From: Gnetum montanum | Taxonomy: Eukaryota > Streptophyta > Gnetopsida > Gnetales > Gnetaceae | Assembly (NCBI GenBank): GCA_015680685.1 | Contig: MNCI01004480.1 | Span: 302,428-366,427 of the forward strand | Length of the DNA: 64,000 bases | Direction: 5' to 3' | Shown: positions 23,340 through 34,978 of the stretch, piece after piece | Layout: each line of letters begins with the position of its first letter | Numbering within the stretch: position 1 is the stretch's first letter | Translations under genes and position numbers: made by a program | The notes under the pieces: model-generated | The model's input: only the letters and a program-made list of their open reading frames with translations | Told to the model about the DNA's origin: nothing | Database searches by the model: none

Positions 23340-26012
23340 GAAGGTGGTCAATAAATGGTCAAAAGCCTTTGCTTGGTCATATCCTGAATCCACAAGGATT
23401 GATCCTTGGATATGCCAGCATCGCATTTATACCCATGAAGACAAAGAGGCAGCTATAGTGATGGCTAAACCCTAAATTGAAGGAGATCGTCAAAGAGGAA
23501 ATTGAACAACTCCTCAAGGTGGGGTTCATTTAGCCAATTACGGGTAGTGAGTGGATTAGCCCACTTGAAATTATGCCAAAGAAAGATGGCAAGTGATAGG
23601 TTTGTATTGATTTCAAGTTAAACATGGCAATGTTCAAAGATCATTTTCCATTACCTTTTGTGGACCAGGTCTTGGACACAATTTCTAGGCATTACTATTA
23701 TAGCCTTTTGGATCATTATAGTGGCTATAACCAAATTCAAATTCAGATCGTACCCAAAGATCAAGCCAAAATAACATTCACAAGTCCCTGGGGGACTTTT
23801 GCATATTGTAAGATGCATTTTAGTCTATGCAATGACCCTACAACTTTCCAATGCTTGGTCCTAAGTATTTTTCAGCAGCAAATTGGTAGTGGGATGGAAG
23901 TATTCATGGATAACTTCTCCACCTATGGTGCTAGCTTTGATCAAGCCCTAGACTTCCTTGACCAAGTGCTTAAAAGATGTGTGGAGACTAATCTTCAGCT
24001 TAATTGGCAAAAGAGCCATCTCATGGTCTAGGAGGGCATTGTGTTGGGGCACAGAATTTCTCAAGTAGAGATTGATGTAGACCCTGAAAATATTTGAGTC
24101 ATCTAAGGAATAAATCACCAACTAGAAACTGTTAAAGATGTTCAATCATTCCTTGGACACACTAACTATTACTGACGATTCATAGAGAATTTCTCTAAGA
24201 TCACAAAATTGTTGGTCAAACTTACAAAGAAAGATGCTTCATTCATATGGACCAAGAAATGCAAAAAGGCATTCCAGATCCTTGAGTAGAGGCTTTTAGA
24301 AACTCCAATTCTACGAGCACTTGATTAGTTTTGATAATTGTACATTATGACAAATGCATCAAACTATGCATTGGGAGCTATACTTATGTAGTTGGATGAT
24401 CAGAAATGTCTATATTATAGCCACTATGTAAGCTGAAGCATTATGGATGCATAGTTGAATTACACCACAATGGAAAATAAGCTAATGGTAGTGGTGTATG
24501 CCTTGAAGAAATTTAGGTACTATGTGCTTGGGTACAAGGTGTTTGTGCACATTGATCATAGTGCCATTTGCTTTCTGATGAATAAACCAATGGTAAGCCC
24601 CTATGTCATATGATGGCTAATGATCTTACAGGAGTTCAATCTTGAAATCGTAGATCAAAATGGAAATGAGAATGTGGTTTCTGATTTATGATGGGGCAAC
24701 AAAGAGAATGAGAGCCCATTCTCTAATTAGTTTCTTGATAAAATCCTCTTTGTTAATGTAATAAATGAACAAGTGCTCACTGAACCAAAATGGTATGATG
24801 GCATCCTCACTTATCTTCTCACTCAAGAGATGCCACAAGACCTCAACTTTCAAAAGAAGCAATAGTTTTTTCATCAGGCCAAATGCTTCATGGAAATGAA
24901 TAGACATATTTATAAGGTGTGCATAGATGGCTTGGTTGGTTGGTGTGTTCCTGATGTTGACCAACTATGTGTTCTCTAGGATGCTCACAAGGGTCCTTGT
25001 GGGGGCCACTATGTAGGAAGATGCACAACTATTAAAATCTTAATGATAGGGTACTATTGGTCAATAAAATTTAGGGATGCCCAAAAATTTGTCCACTCTT
25101 GTAAACACTGTTAACTAGATGGTGGGATGATCGCTTGAATGGAGGGACCTCAACAGTGGATCCAACCATTGGAACCCTTTGACATTTGGGACATAGACTT
25201 CATGGGTCCCATCACACCCATGTCAAATGGAAAGGTGTACATAATAGTTGCTATTCACTATTGTACTAAATGGGTAGAAGTAATAGTTGTCACTGACTAT
25301 ACATCTTTCACTACTGCTTGGTTTGTATAACAAAATATTATAAAAAGGTTTGAAGTGCCACATGCACTAATTTTTGACAATGGTACTCACTTTATAGGTG
25401 CTACTTTTTACAAGCTTATGTAACGCTTGGGGGTTGAATATAAATTAGCAACACCCTACCACCTCTAAGCCAATGGTCAAGTAGAGGTTATTAATAGGGA
25501 GATCATGAAAATCTTAACATGAACAATTAGAAAATATAGGAGAGATTGGAGCACAAAACTCAATGATGCCCTCTAGGCATACCACTCAACGTGGAAACTC
25601 CCTATAAGCTTCTCTCCATATGAGCTAGTGTATAGAAAATTACCAACTCTTCTAGGTCAATCTAAGTTTCACACACTTTCAATAGCTTGTGATTTAGATC
25701 TTGACCTTAGCCTAGCATGGAAAGAGAGATTAATCAACCTCAAAGTGTTAGATGAAAATCGATTAGTAGCCCTATCCTTGAATGAAGTGCATAAGGAATT
25801 CAACAAGAAATGCCATGACCTTAGAATATAGAAGGTAAAATCTCAACCTAGAGACAAGGTCCTCTACTGGAACCCCACACACATACATCAACAAACTAAG
25901 TTCCAACCATTGTGGGAAGGGCCTTACATCATTTGTGAAACCTGTCCTTCTAAGGCCATATTGATCTACAAACTTGAGAGCCTAAACAAGAAACAATTGA
26001 TCCACATGCAAT
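23340..26012 (+). pseudogene. Pol (RT, RNase H, integrase) of a second Athila-like element
   Basis: Order: a junction segment with AFAWSYPE and CQHRIY; reverse transcriptase (23624-24031: FPLPFVDQVLDTI, HYSGYNQIQI, PWGTFAYCKMHFSLCN, then FMDNF where FMDDF is expected, so a catalytic Asp is lost); RNase H about 24180-24690 (TNASNYALGAIL, VHIDHSA); integrase about 24970-25620 (HKGPCGGHY and a CKHC zinc knuckle, DFMGPITP, FDNGTHF, NGQVEVINREI, i.e. the D,D,E core); and a C-terminal tail to 26012. Motif wording is that of the Athila lineage. At least a dozen in-frame stops, mostly TAG, break it. Gag, protease and the 5' LTR are absent upstream. Confidence 0.85.
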
Positions 26013-28119
26013 AAGTTAAACCTTTTCATGAGCCCAAGCAAGCTAGTGAAATCAACGCTTCCTTCAATGGACAACTTTAGTCAATTTTTCAGATCTCCTC
26101 CTTCTAACTTAGTCATGGGGGAGATGGTCACTCATGCTAATCATTACAATGGCCCTTTAGTTTTTCTACCTTTTTGTTTTACACCTTTTTATTTTACACT
26201 TTTTTATTTTTATACCCTTTTTCTTACACTTTGATATGTTTCCAAAATTTTTGTTTTACAACATCGTTAGTATGTTTTATTTTTCTTGAATATTTTATAA
26301 TTTCTTTTATATTTTCCTTTACTTCTATGTGAATTGTCTTTGTTTTCTAATAAAATTGCTTTGTTGCCAATAAGACACAGTGACACTGTAGCTGTTTGCT
26401 GATGGTGGTTTGTACTTAATGTTTTTGATTGCTAATATATGAGTATTTTTAAATTTTGATGACTACTGACTAAGATACATTTCTTTTTCATTGAACAGGA
26501 AATGAGTCCACATCATCCACCCATCCATTAACTCTATGATTTTCCTTGTTTTGGAAGTATGGGGTTCATTTTTCATTCATAAAACCTTAATGAACTTGTG
26601 ACCTTAGTAGTTTCCAAAATTGAGAAAGATCCAAAGGCTTGAAAAGGGTGTGACTTCAAGGGGATTCATTACTCTTTGTACTCTTCTACTTACTTGAGTG
26701 TTTGAGTGTTTTTCATGGATTTTTCATTGTTATGTGTTTACCAATTGATAGGAGGTTGAATGAGTCTTTCCATGGTGTAGTTCTCATTCAAAAATCCATA
26801 AAAAATGATGGGAATTTAAAGCACATTCCTTAGACAAAATATATAGGCTACAAGCACTGGTTATGGGACTAGAAAAACATGTTACCCATGCTTGAAGGTC
26901 CCCTCTAACTAAGGCCCTTTCTCACATCTTGCTTCTCTTTTCTTCTCAAATAAGGAATGATGTTTGATCTATGGGAGCATTCTTGTGTCTCAAGTGGATG
27001 GAGTCACCTTGGGGTGGTGATGCGAAGTCATTGAAAGTGGTTGATTTTGGTTTGGACTGAGGATGAATTTTATTGGGTCATCTAACCACATAATCCACAA
27101 GGGACTTCATGTGACCATGATTTAGAACTCCATTCCACTTTCTCTCTCATCTATCAGTGCTTTCCATTTTTCACCTTACCACTTGTTTCCATGTCTTGTT
27201 CAATGTCTTAGTTTGATGTGTTAAAGTTCTTAGGTAGATTCCTTTGGATTCAGTCTATAAATTTTTGTAACCATTAATCAACTAAAGGGCCCACAAACTC
27301 CTTAGGTTGAGGTTATGCAAGGGCAAAAAGGGCATGAGCCTGCTATGGGGAGGACCCACTTGCATAGCTCTTGGTTGGGCTAGTTAAGTGCCTTATCCTT
27401 AGGAATTTTTGTAATTGAATCATCAACATTCCCCATTGGTTGCATCCAATTGTGCACTCCTTAAGCCATTTCCCCCATAAAATTGCATTCTCCCATCAAT
27501 TTCTCCATTTTTGCAACCTATCAAATCCTCTTCATGCATTTCATTGTGTTCTTGGCTTCAAGGTCTTCCAAAAGAATTCAATTTCATCAACTTTTTGCTA
27601 ACTAGTTCATAAATGTGAAGGAGCTATTTCTAGTAATGCCCTGTCCTTGGGATGTTCCCACACCAGCCTACATTCGTGATGTGGCATGGACCGTGAATGA
27701 TTTCATGAGTAAGGAGGAGAAGATGAAGGTATTGTTAGATGCCTTTCATCTTCCACCAGATGTTGTAGCTACCACAGGTCAACCATAATTGCCTCAACCA
27801 CTGCATGCACTTCAAGTAGGATAAGGTCCTTCAGAGCCTTAGGAATCTCCACCACCTTGGAACATTTGAACTTCTTCCTCATCTTCATGTCATAAGAGGA
27901 ATTGTGTTTGTCATTTTTGTTCTGGTGTTCAATTTTGTTGTTCTAAACACCAAAATTTTGTAATGATTGTAAATATATACACTCAGGCATTAAGAGTTTG
28001 TTTGTGTTTGTGTATGTTAGTAGTTAGTCAATAATCCCATACCTTCCCAAAATTTTGTAAGAAACTTGTTCCTCTTTTCATTCACTCGAAGATGAGTTTT
28101 CATTAAATTGTGAGGGTAT
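26013..28119 (+). other. Non-coding 3' tail of the second Athila-like element
   Basis: Starts with a T-rich minisatellite (26165-26235). 26500-26790 matches the reverse complement of 1-290. In Athila elements this interval may hold an env-like frame; I see none here. The tail ends in the purine-rich GTGAGGGTA before the LTR. Confidence 0.6.
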
Positions 28120-28755
28120 GATGAATTATGCCATGAATTACATTGATGAGGTCTCATCATTGTGGTCCTGTTGACTTGACCCCATCAACATGATCATGTT
28201 GACGTATGATTTGATGCATTGACGTGACCTCATTGATGCAGTGTCTATTTTTGTCTATAAATATGTGCTCACCTACTATGTTTATGGAATCTTTTGTTAT
28301 AGTTGTAGAAGAGCTCTTGTAGTTTTCTTACTTGAAAGTTAAAATATGTTTCTAAATGCCTGTAGTAGAAGTCAAAGAGTGTATGGATCTTTATTCGAGC
28401 ATTGTTGCACCTGAGCATGATAGTGTGTGCAGTAATAAAGATGAGATTTTTGATAAACCTTGTAGCACTTTGGAATAGATTAATTATTTCCTTTATGTAT
28501 TTAAAGGTTTATGCAATTTCCCTTAATGCTTTAAGTAATTACATAATTAATTATGAAATAAATTAAGCTAAATTAAGATATATTAAATAGTGATAGATTA
28601 AGCACATAAGAATGACCACTTTGAGCATATGCTTAGTGTTTGGTAATCCCAGTAATGTTTAATGTTTGGTAACCCAGTACCGTTAAACATATTTAGGATG
28701 TGTACGACAAGTGGAAACGAATGCTTATGTTAGGATTAGTTAAATGTTAGCTAGT
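28120..28755 (+). repeat. 3' LTR of the second Athila-like element, first part
   Basis: Begins TGATGAATTATGCC after a short polypurine stretch and has TATAAATA at 28254-28261. It shares blocks with the left-edge LTR: GGATCTTTATTCGAGCA, GTACCTGA / GCACCTGA, ATAAACCTTG(T/C)AG, (G/T)TTTGGTAA, GTGG(G/A)AACG. Upstream of the TATA box it has several TTGAC and ACGT cores instead of the palindromes of the other copy. Cut at 28755 by the Tat insertion. Confidence 0.8.
28751..28755. repeat. Target-site duplication of the outer Tat element, left copy
   Basis: CTAGT immediately before the LTR start TGAAACACC. The identical right copy is at 63516-63520, directly after the right LTR end. Confidence 0.9.
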
Positions 28756-28927
28756 TGAAACACCGTAGAAATTGCGAATCGGCCTTAGGCGAAGGTTCGC
28801 GACTCGGGTGAAAGTTCGCGACAAAATTTTAGAAGAAAGAAATAAGGCAAAGCAAGGAAAAGAGGCACGTAGCATCAAGTTTCCAGGTTCCTTTCAGATT
28901 TCAATCTTACTGTGTTTTCCTTCTTTA

Positions 28928-29440
28928 CACCACATTATGCAACATAGCGTAGTGTAGCTTAGCGTAACTCTATTTAAAATTAGCCCGATAGCAGAAAGTA
29001 ATTTACTTCGGCAATTTTGACGAAGTTTAAAGTTTAAAAATTGTCGCATATTCTGCTAAGTCTTTTATTCAGGGCTGAATTTACGCTTCGTTATGTAGAG
29101 CAGCGTAACAAGCTTCAAGAAAAGCAAAGTCAGAGTCAAAGGAAGTGCAGTAGATCGACTCCTTTCTTTTTGTAGATTAGTCTCTTTACGCTTATTACGC
29201 TATGCAGCGTAGACAAGCGTAATTTATTGTAAAGTTGACCATTGTTTATGCTCTATTACGCTCTGCGGCGTAAATGAGCGTAAAACAGCTTGAATCAACT
29301 ATTTCCATGTTTTGTTACGCTCTGTCATGCGACACAGCGCAAACAAGCGTAAGGTAGCCTGAGACCAGCTAAGACAATGCCAAACACGCATCTGTTATCC
29401 ACATGCACAATACGCGGATGAGCGTGTTGTGCATAATCAT
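28928..29440 (+). repeat. Array of TTACGC...GCGTAA hairpins in U3 of the left outer LTR
   Basis: Six to seven imperfect inverted repeats of about 30-45 bp. Examples: TTTACGCTTATTACGC with its partner GCGTAGACAAGCGTAA (29192-29227), TTACGCTCTGCGG with GCGTAAATGAGCGTAA (29258-29283), TTACGCTCTG with CAAGCGTAA (29315-29352), GCACAATACGC with GCGTGTTGTGC (29404-29433). The array ends about 150 bp before the TATA box. Equivalent arrays lie at 62098-62610 and, inverted, at 39341-39832 and 54988-55480. Confidence 0.85.
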
Positions 29441-29585
29441 GAGGCAACTTCAGCAAAAGTGGCTAACAGCGTACTTCACCCCTTCTCAAAGTTAGTTTCA
29501 ACATGAAATTGGACAAGTCAACGGTATTTTGAGGGTTCAAGACACGTGTCATTAGGGCCATGTCTTCTCCACATGTTGTTGAACT

Positions 29586-29593
29586 TATAAATA
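29586..29593 (+). promoter_or_regulatory. LTR TATA box of the outer Tat element
   Basis: TATAAATA, at the same place in all four LTRs (62780-62787 on plus; 39242-39235 and 54887-54880 on minus). Genomic RNA would start about 30 bp downstream. Confidence 0.75.
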
Positions 29594-30326
29594 CTCTAGT
29601 TGACGAAGAAACAAGTGCTGGCATCTTCGACTTTTGGCAATTATCACCTTCGAGCAGAGACAATAGACATTTTGAGCATTGACAGCAGGAGCGATCAGTC
29701 CTTTGGCGAAAAATACAGTTCTCTCCATTGGCGATCATTAGTAGTTTGAGTAGAAACTACCGAAAGTAAAGGGAACAGATCAGAGATCAAGAGATCATCT
29801 GGTGTAGTTAGCAACATCCATCGATCAAACACAGTTGATTGATAGACATTCAGGCTTGAACTTCCTTGCATCCTATCTTTGGCTTACGAGGTAGACCGAG
29901 CTTCATTCGGTACTCCTTGCTGAACTATTTTCTTGATATTTTGTATATGCTCCGCATAAGATAAGCGGAATTTTTCCATTGGTGTATACAATATACCCAA
30001 TTTTCGGGTCAAAGCATAGATCTAGGAATTGCGCATTTTCTTAATCCGATCCTTCTTGTCGTGTTAACATTATCGTTATTGCAATTTATCTACATCGTTT
30101 TCTACTCCTTTTGCGATTCATCAAATCAAATTGTCCCACGGAATATTTATAATATTCGTCGATTTACTAGTTGAGTAAGCCCCTATCTGATCGACAAGAC
30201 CGTTCAGGGCACTGTGGATTCGTTTTCTCCAGCACAGCCCTCGCATGGATCCGTGGTTAAGACTGTGTACACGGATTTTTGTTTGATATTTTCCAGCTAC
30301 CGACATTTTTCATCGTTATAGTTTTC

Positions 30327-30345
30327 TGGCACTAGAAGGAGGGCC
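30327..30345 (+). promoter_or_regulatory. Primer-binding site of the outer Tat element
   Basis: TGGCACTAGAAGGAGGGCC, 6 bp after the LTR. The inner copy has TGGCGCTAGAAGGAGGGCC at 54229-54211; the single change is G to A in a CpG. I do not name the tRNA. Confidence 0.75.
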
Positions 30346-30572
30346 TAGGCTCCGATCCATATTTCATGGGTAGCCCTGTAAGTGATCTGTACCCACGTCT
30401 CTGAAAACGTAAACGTAATACCTCTACGGAAGTTTATGAAAAATCGTGTGGTGTAGATCAATCATTGTAATGATTCCTTTGGAATCCTACAAGGTAAAAA
30501 GCCTAATCGTGATCTTCTTTGTCCATCACCCTTTTAGATCCAATCACTTATTCTCGTTAATCTATCTGACCA

Positions 30573-33520
30573 ATGGATTCTGCATACACAACCATAGTTG
30601 CCATGATTACAACTAACTTGAGTGCCACATCCGTGAATCCCATCGTTACCACCAGACTAGCCTCTAGTGTCATAGGACCTCAGGGACCGTCACACCGTTC
30701 GTTGAGGTTACAGGGCAAAGATCCTGTATTCACTGTCATGACGCCTAAGGAATATAATTTTATTTGCGTCAAGATCCAAGCAAAGCTTGCTCCTAGCCAA
30801 GCCGAGATCGAAGCGAAACGAAACTTTGAGCTGATCCACAGAGGGGGTCAAGATTTCACCCCCCGCTTATGACATTATCCCCCTAACTAAGCATTATCAT
30901 GAAATCCTGACCCAACTGGTTATGGCTAGGAGTCAAGCTTCACAGTCTGTGCTAGAACCTCAGAATGGGGAAGAAGAGGAAGATGAACTTGCAGCCTAGT
31001 CTGAACATTCATACCACACTCTTAGTCCCCATACGTACATAAATCCCCTATTTCCTCTCGCAGGAGAAGTTGTCCATCTTAATCCAGCCATGACCACTCA
31101 AGCCCACATTCCTGTCATCCCGCAGGTCACTACGCAATCATCAGTCCTGTAGGTGCAAATACCATCCCAAAATAACGTGGGTGGGGGGGGGGGGGGGGGC
31201 CTCATCACCACGTGTAATTAGCATTCCGTCGGTGGTACCTGTGTCCACCACACCCTATTACATCCCCCAAGTGCAACCCCATGCCATGCTTACAACTTGC
31301 CCGATACAAAATCCGGTTCAAATCTTTTCGTTGCCACCCCCTGCAAGGCAACCCATTGTTCAGTTGTAGCAATCTGTTCAACAGCCTACGGCTGGTCAGT
31401 GGATCCCGCCCATCTCACATAATCAATCTGCGTTATACAGTGTGCAACCCTCAGCAGCACTTACCATGCGTGTCCCATAAATAAACCCACAATATCCTTA
31501 TAATTTCCATCCTACACACTCGGCAATAGCCAATCCCTCTGCTCAACCTAGTGGGTGGTGGCTTCCACAGGCTGCTCCGTCCGCGAGGATAGCCCTCGTA
31601 GCACCGCCTATCAGCCAAAGCATCACGCAATTCCCATTGCCTAGCACAACTCTTCCTGTCCAACCCTCAGCTCCTCCTGCGCAGACATCTTCATCAACAG
31701 GCTTAGATCAAGCTTTCTTACTTATTCAGACCCTCACTAAGGAGGTTAGAAGCCTTAAGACCGTTGGCTCTGACACTATATAGATCATGGATTTCTATCA
31801 GGATGATCCCATTAGTCCAGCGGTCCCCATGCTGTCATTGCCCCCGGGGATGTCCTTACCCCATTTCACTAAATATAATGGGGAGGGAGATCCTAACGCT
31901 CACTGGTCACCTTCAAATCTGAATCCTTGTTGTTACAGCAATGGCCTCACACAATCATCTGTGTCTTTGCAATGTCTCTGGCAGGGAAAGCTTTGGATTG
32001 GTATCGAGCCCTCCCTCGCTCTTCCATCTCAACCTTGGAAGAGCTCCTGACACAATTCGTGACTTACTTTAAATACAACCTAAAGCCGGAGGTCACATTA
32101 GATCAACTTATGGGAGTGAAACAGAACCCGCTCGAACCAGTCCAAAAGTTTATACAGCGATGGAGTGCTACTTTGAACGAAATCCGTGAGCCAATCGCAG
32201 AGGCCCATTTGCTAACCATCTTCAAAGGATTAGTCAATGACTTCATCAAGTCTAAGCTGTATTACCTTTCCCCTAGCTCCTTACATCAGGCTTTTGCCCA
32301 GACTAAAAGCATCCAAGATGCCGTAGAGGCTAGCAAAGTCCTGGCGTATGTCGCCTATAAAAATGCTAACAACAAGGGCAAGGAAAAAGGTAAAGCAACA
32401 ACAACGACAGTAGCTGCGCTGGCTGAAGGTGCTAAAAAGAAGAACAAGAAGGCACCCGTGGCATCCCTTGAGACCACGGCTAGTGCAAGCAGCACTAGTC
32501 AGGACACAACTACCCCTGAAAAGCCCCCAAGCCAAAACCAAACTTTGAGCGTAAAGATCGCTCAAAGTATACAACCCTACCTGTAAAACATTTAGAACTG
32601 TTGAAACAACTATTAGGGGCAGGATACATTCATACTAAGAAGGTATCCGAAGAAGCTCTTTAGCGTCACAGACGTAATTATGAATTGCTGAAGAATCCTT
32701 CTTTAGCCCTACCCAATGAACCGCCAGTTCCGAGGTCTTTTAGGTTGGACCGTTTCTGTGACTACCATAAGTTGTGTGGTCACGACATCGATTACTGCTG
32801 GGCATTGAAGGACGACATTCAATGCATGATTGACGATGGTTCTATGAAATTAGACGGCAGTAGTCCAATGTGTCCTGAAAACCAGGTGTTGCATGTGTAC
32901 AAGGACCCATTAAACGTAAATAACACGCCGTACATAATCAGCGTGGTGAGTACGGATGGTGAAGGGAAGGTATCGTCCAAACAACCCTTTTTTTATGCAT
33001 ACCTACTACTTCACCCCAGGGGGCAAGTTTTTCACCAGCAGCTAGTGGCGTCCCGCGGCCATCCTTTATTATCTAGGCATCCTCTCCAGCTTTGACTCAA
33101 CCTCATGCTAACAATAAAGCTACGGCCACGTCCGCGCCTACCCCTAAGGCACCTTTTATCCTTAGGGTTCCAAAACCACCGGCTGCTCCTCTTACGCAGG
33201 GGCAAACTTCTAGCCACCACCATCAATCGCCATCACATAGAAAAGGGGAAGGAGACGCATCAGTCAATGCCGTTAAAAACCATACTACGCTAGGCTTCGC
33301 TAAGCCCAGGCCCTTGGCCTCTGTCTCTGCTTTTGCGCCTTCTAGGCAAGACAATGGTACAACAAGACAGCCACCTCCCCTTGGCAGGAAGAAACATAAC
33401 CCTCCGACTGATGCTGTTCCACCTCAGGAGATCCGTCTCTTAGAGCGAATGGAAGAAGACAGGGGGGATAAGCCACCCAGCCGAGAATGGGACCTCCTTG
33501 ACGCGTTTACGTAGGACAAG
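30573..33520 (+). pseudogene. Gag of the outer Tat element
   Basis: Starts MDSAYTTIVA, matching MDSLYTTTTA of the inner copy. Order: an N-terminal region with KEYNFICVKIQAKLAPSQ; a Pro/Gln-rich linker interrupted by a run of 17 G; the retrotransposon Gag core (31787-32400: SLPHFTKYNGEGDPNAH, GKALDWYRALPRSS, PVQKFIQRW, YYLSP); a Lys/Ala-rich stretch; and a zinc-knuckle-like block (RFCDYHKLCGHDIDYCWALK, about 32745-32805). Gag would assemble the particle and bind element RNA through the knuckle. A frameshift near 31900, others near 32586 and 33090, and several stops break it. The leader from primer site to start is about 230 bp. Confidence 0.85.
31183..31199 (+). repeat. Run of 17 guanines inside the gag linker
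   Basis: An uninterrupted G17 tract after GTGGGT. The inner copy has no such run at the matching place, so it expanded after the copies separated. It shifts or destabilises the gag frame and could form a G-quadruplex. Confidence 0.9.
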
Positions 33521-33526
33521 CAAGCT

Positions 33527-34381
33527 TTGAAACAGAAGAATACAATGTTGAGCGTCTATGACCTACTTATGACATCCCAAAAACACCATGAGGCTATGGT
33601 TCGTATGCTAACATCCATACCAGTGGATGAAAGCTTACCAGCAGAAGAGGAAGCGATACATGCTATCATGTTTCCTCCCGTCGCTGAGCAACCTAAACCA
33701 ACCCCTCTGACCTTTCACGATGAATCCATCAAGGATGATCCCGAGAAAGGTCGAGTAACGATAGAGCCCATGTTTATTACCATCTAGGTTGGTCAATATC
33801 GAATCCGGAGGATACACATTGACGACGGCGCTGCTGCGAATGTCATCCCTTATCCTATAGTGGATAAGTTGGGCCTGGTCGACCAGATCAATCCTACAAT
33901 GACATCGTGCCTAAAATCGTTCAATAGAGCACGGGTGCAAGTCAAGGGGACAGTGTGAATCGAATTTGTGGTAGGTGATCAATTCCCAACAGACGCCACA
34001 TTTCTCGTTGTCAAGGAGATGCCCGGTTTCAACCTGATCCTGGGGAGGTCCTAGCTAGCCCAACTGAGGACAGTGTCGTCACCAATACATCAAGAGATAC
34101 ATCTCCCTTATGCAAGGGGAGAAGTAGTGATACATGGTGATGAAATAACTTCTAGGACTATCAACAATATAGAGGAGGAACGGGGTTCAGAGATAGAGAT
34201 GCCTGGAGATCAAACTCATGTCTGAGCTCCCGAATAAGCCGAAACGAATGATGATAGCCTAGCTTGGGCTGACCTACCATTTCAGGAAGATGGTATGGAG
34301 AAGTCAGATCACAAATCTCCTCACCCTTACGCATCACTAAACGTAAAGGACATCAAGAAACAATTGCGAATTAGCGATTGA
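33527..34381 (+). pseudogene. Protease of the outer Tat element
   Basis: An N-terminal segment (MKQKNTMLSVYDLLMTSQ) leads to the active-site block HIDDGAAANVIPYPIVDKLG at about 33810-33870, the flap region, and GFNLILGRS at about 34025-34052. The triad is D-D-G where D-S/T-G is standard; the inner copy has the same D-D-G, so it is a family trait, not decay. It ends with a stop at 34379-34381 after KQLRISD. Three or more in-frame stops interrupt it. RT does not follow: about 0.6 kb downstream the antisense gene ends, and pol restarts at 56655. Confidence 0.8.
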
Positions 34382-34610
34382 TCTAAGTGGCATTTACGCG
34401 CATCATTACACTTCCACTAGTCTTCCGCTTACGCTTATTGAATTCGATTGATAGTCTTCTGTGTACATGTATTTACGCTTTCCATCTATTAAGCTATTTA
34501 CATTCCTCATTTTTACACCATTTACGCTCTTTGATTGCTATTCGTCACATTAGCTCAGTTACGCAGATATGTACATTTTTTATCAATTATACTTCCACAC
34601 TTATGCAGAT

Positions 34611-34774
34611 GGCCCGCAATGACCTAAAACTAGTGATGGCCTGCATTGGCCTTAAACTAGCAAAGGGCCTGCAATGGCCCTAAACTAGCGAATGTCCGCA
34701 ACGGCCTAAAACTACCTCATCCGTTTGTATCTTAGGCAAACGCTATGTAACGACCCACAACGGCCTTAAACTAG
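34611..34774. repeat. Minisatellite between protease and antisense gene, outer copy
   Basis: Five degenerate units near GGCCTGCAATGGCCTTAAACTAG, spaced 28-60 bp. The inner element has only two such units (inverted, 49855-49945). It sits where the sense gag-protease transcript and the antisense gene run toward each other. Confidence 0.8.
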
Positions 34775-34978
34775 TAATTCCATTCTACAGTAATGCGACC
34801 TATTCAAAATCTGTAACAACTTTGTTTAATCTTTGCATAAATAAAGAGCTAAAACTAAAAAAATAAATAAAATTTAAAATCATACAGAAAATCTTATAAT
34901 TAATCTCGCCAACATTCATATGATCACTATTCAATTTCATCAATCAATTTCATCAATAAAATCATGCATAAATCATAA

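Larger units (their letters stand above)
23340..28755 (+). mobile_element. Second Athila-like element, 5'-truncated, 3' LTR split (continues at 63516-63780)
   Basis: Pol (23340-26012), a 2.1-kb non-coding tail (26013-28119) shared in part with the left-edge element, then the 3' LTR. The LTR is cut at 28755 by the outer Tat element and resumes at 63516 with the duplicated CTAGT, ending CATCA at 63780. Without the insertion the LTR would be about 896 bp, close to the 799 bp of the left-edge copy. Confidence 0.8.
28756..30320 (+). repeat. 5' LTR of the outer Tat element
   Basis: Starts TGAAACACCGTAG and ends ...CGTTATA next to the 6-bp spacer gttttc and the primer site. It aligns throughout with 61932-63515 and, inverted, with 38544-39996 and 54236-55641. 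TATAAATA lies at 29586-29593. The last two bases are TA where CA is expected (CA is kept in the right LTR). One indel separates it from the right LTR near 29486, where the right copy has about 20 extra bases. Confidence 0.9.

Noticed and set aside
29463-29738. Minus-strand frame in the outer LTR, repeated at 62501-62932
   Set aside because: Antisense to the LTR promoter. Its length differs between copies because of an indel and it has no known motif.
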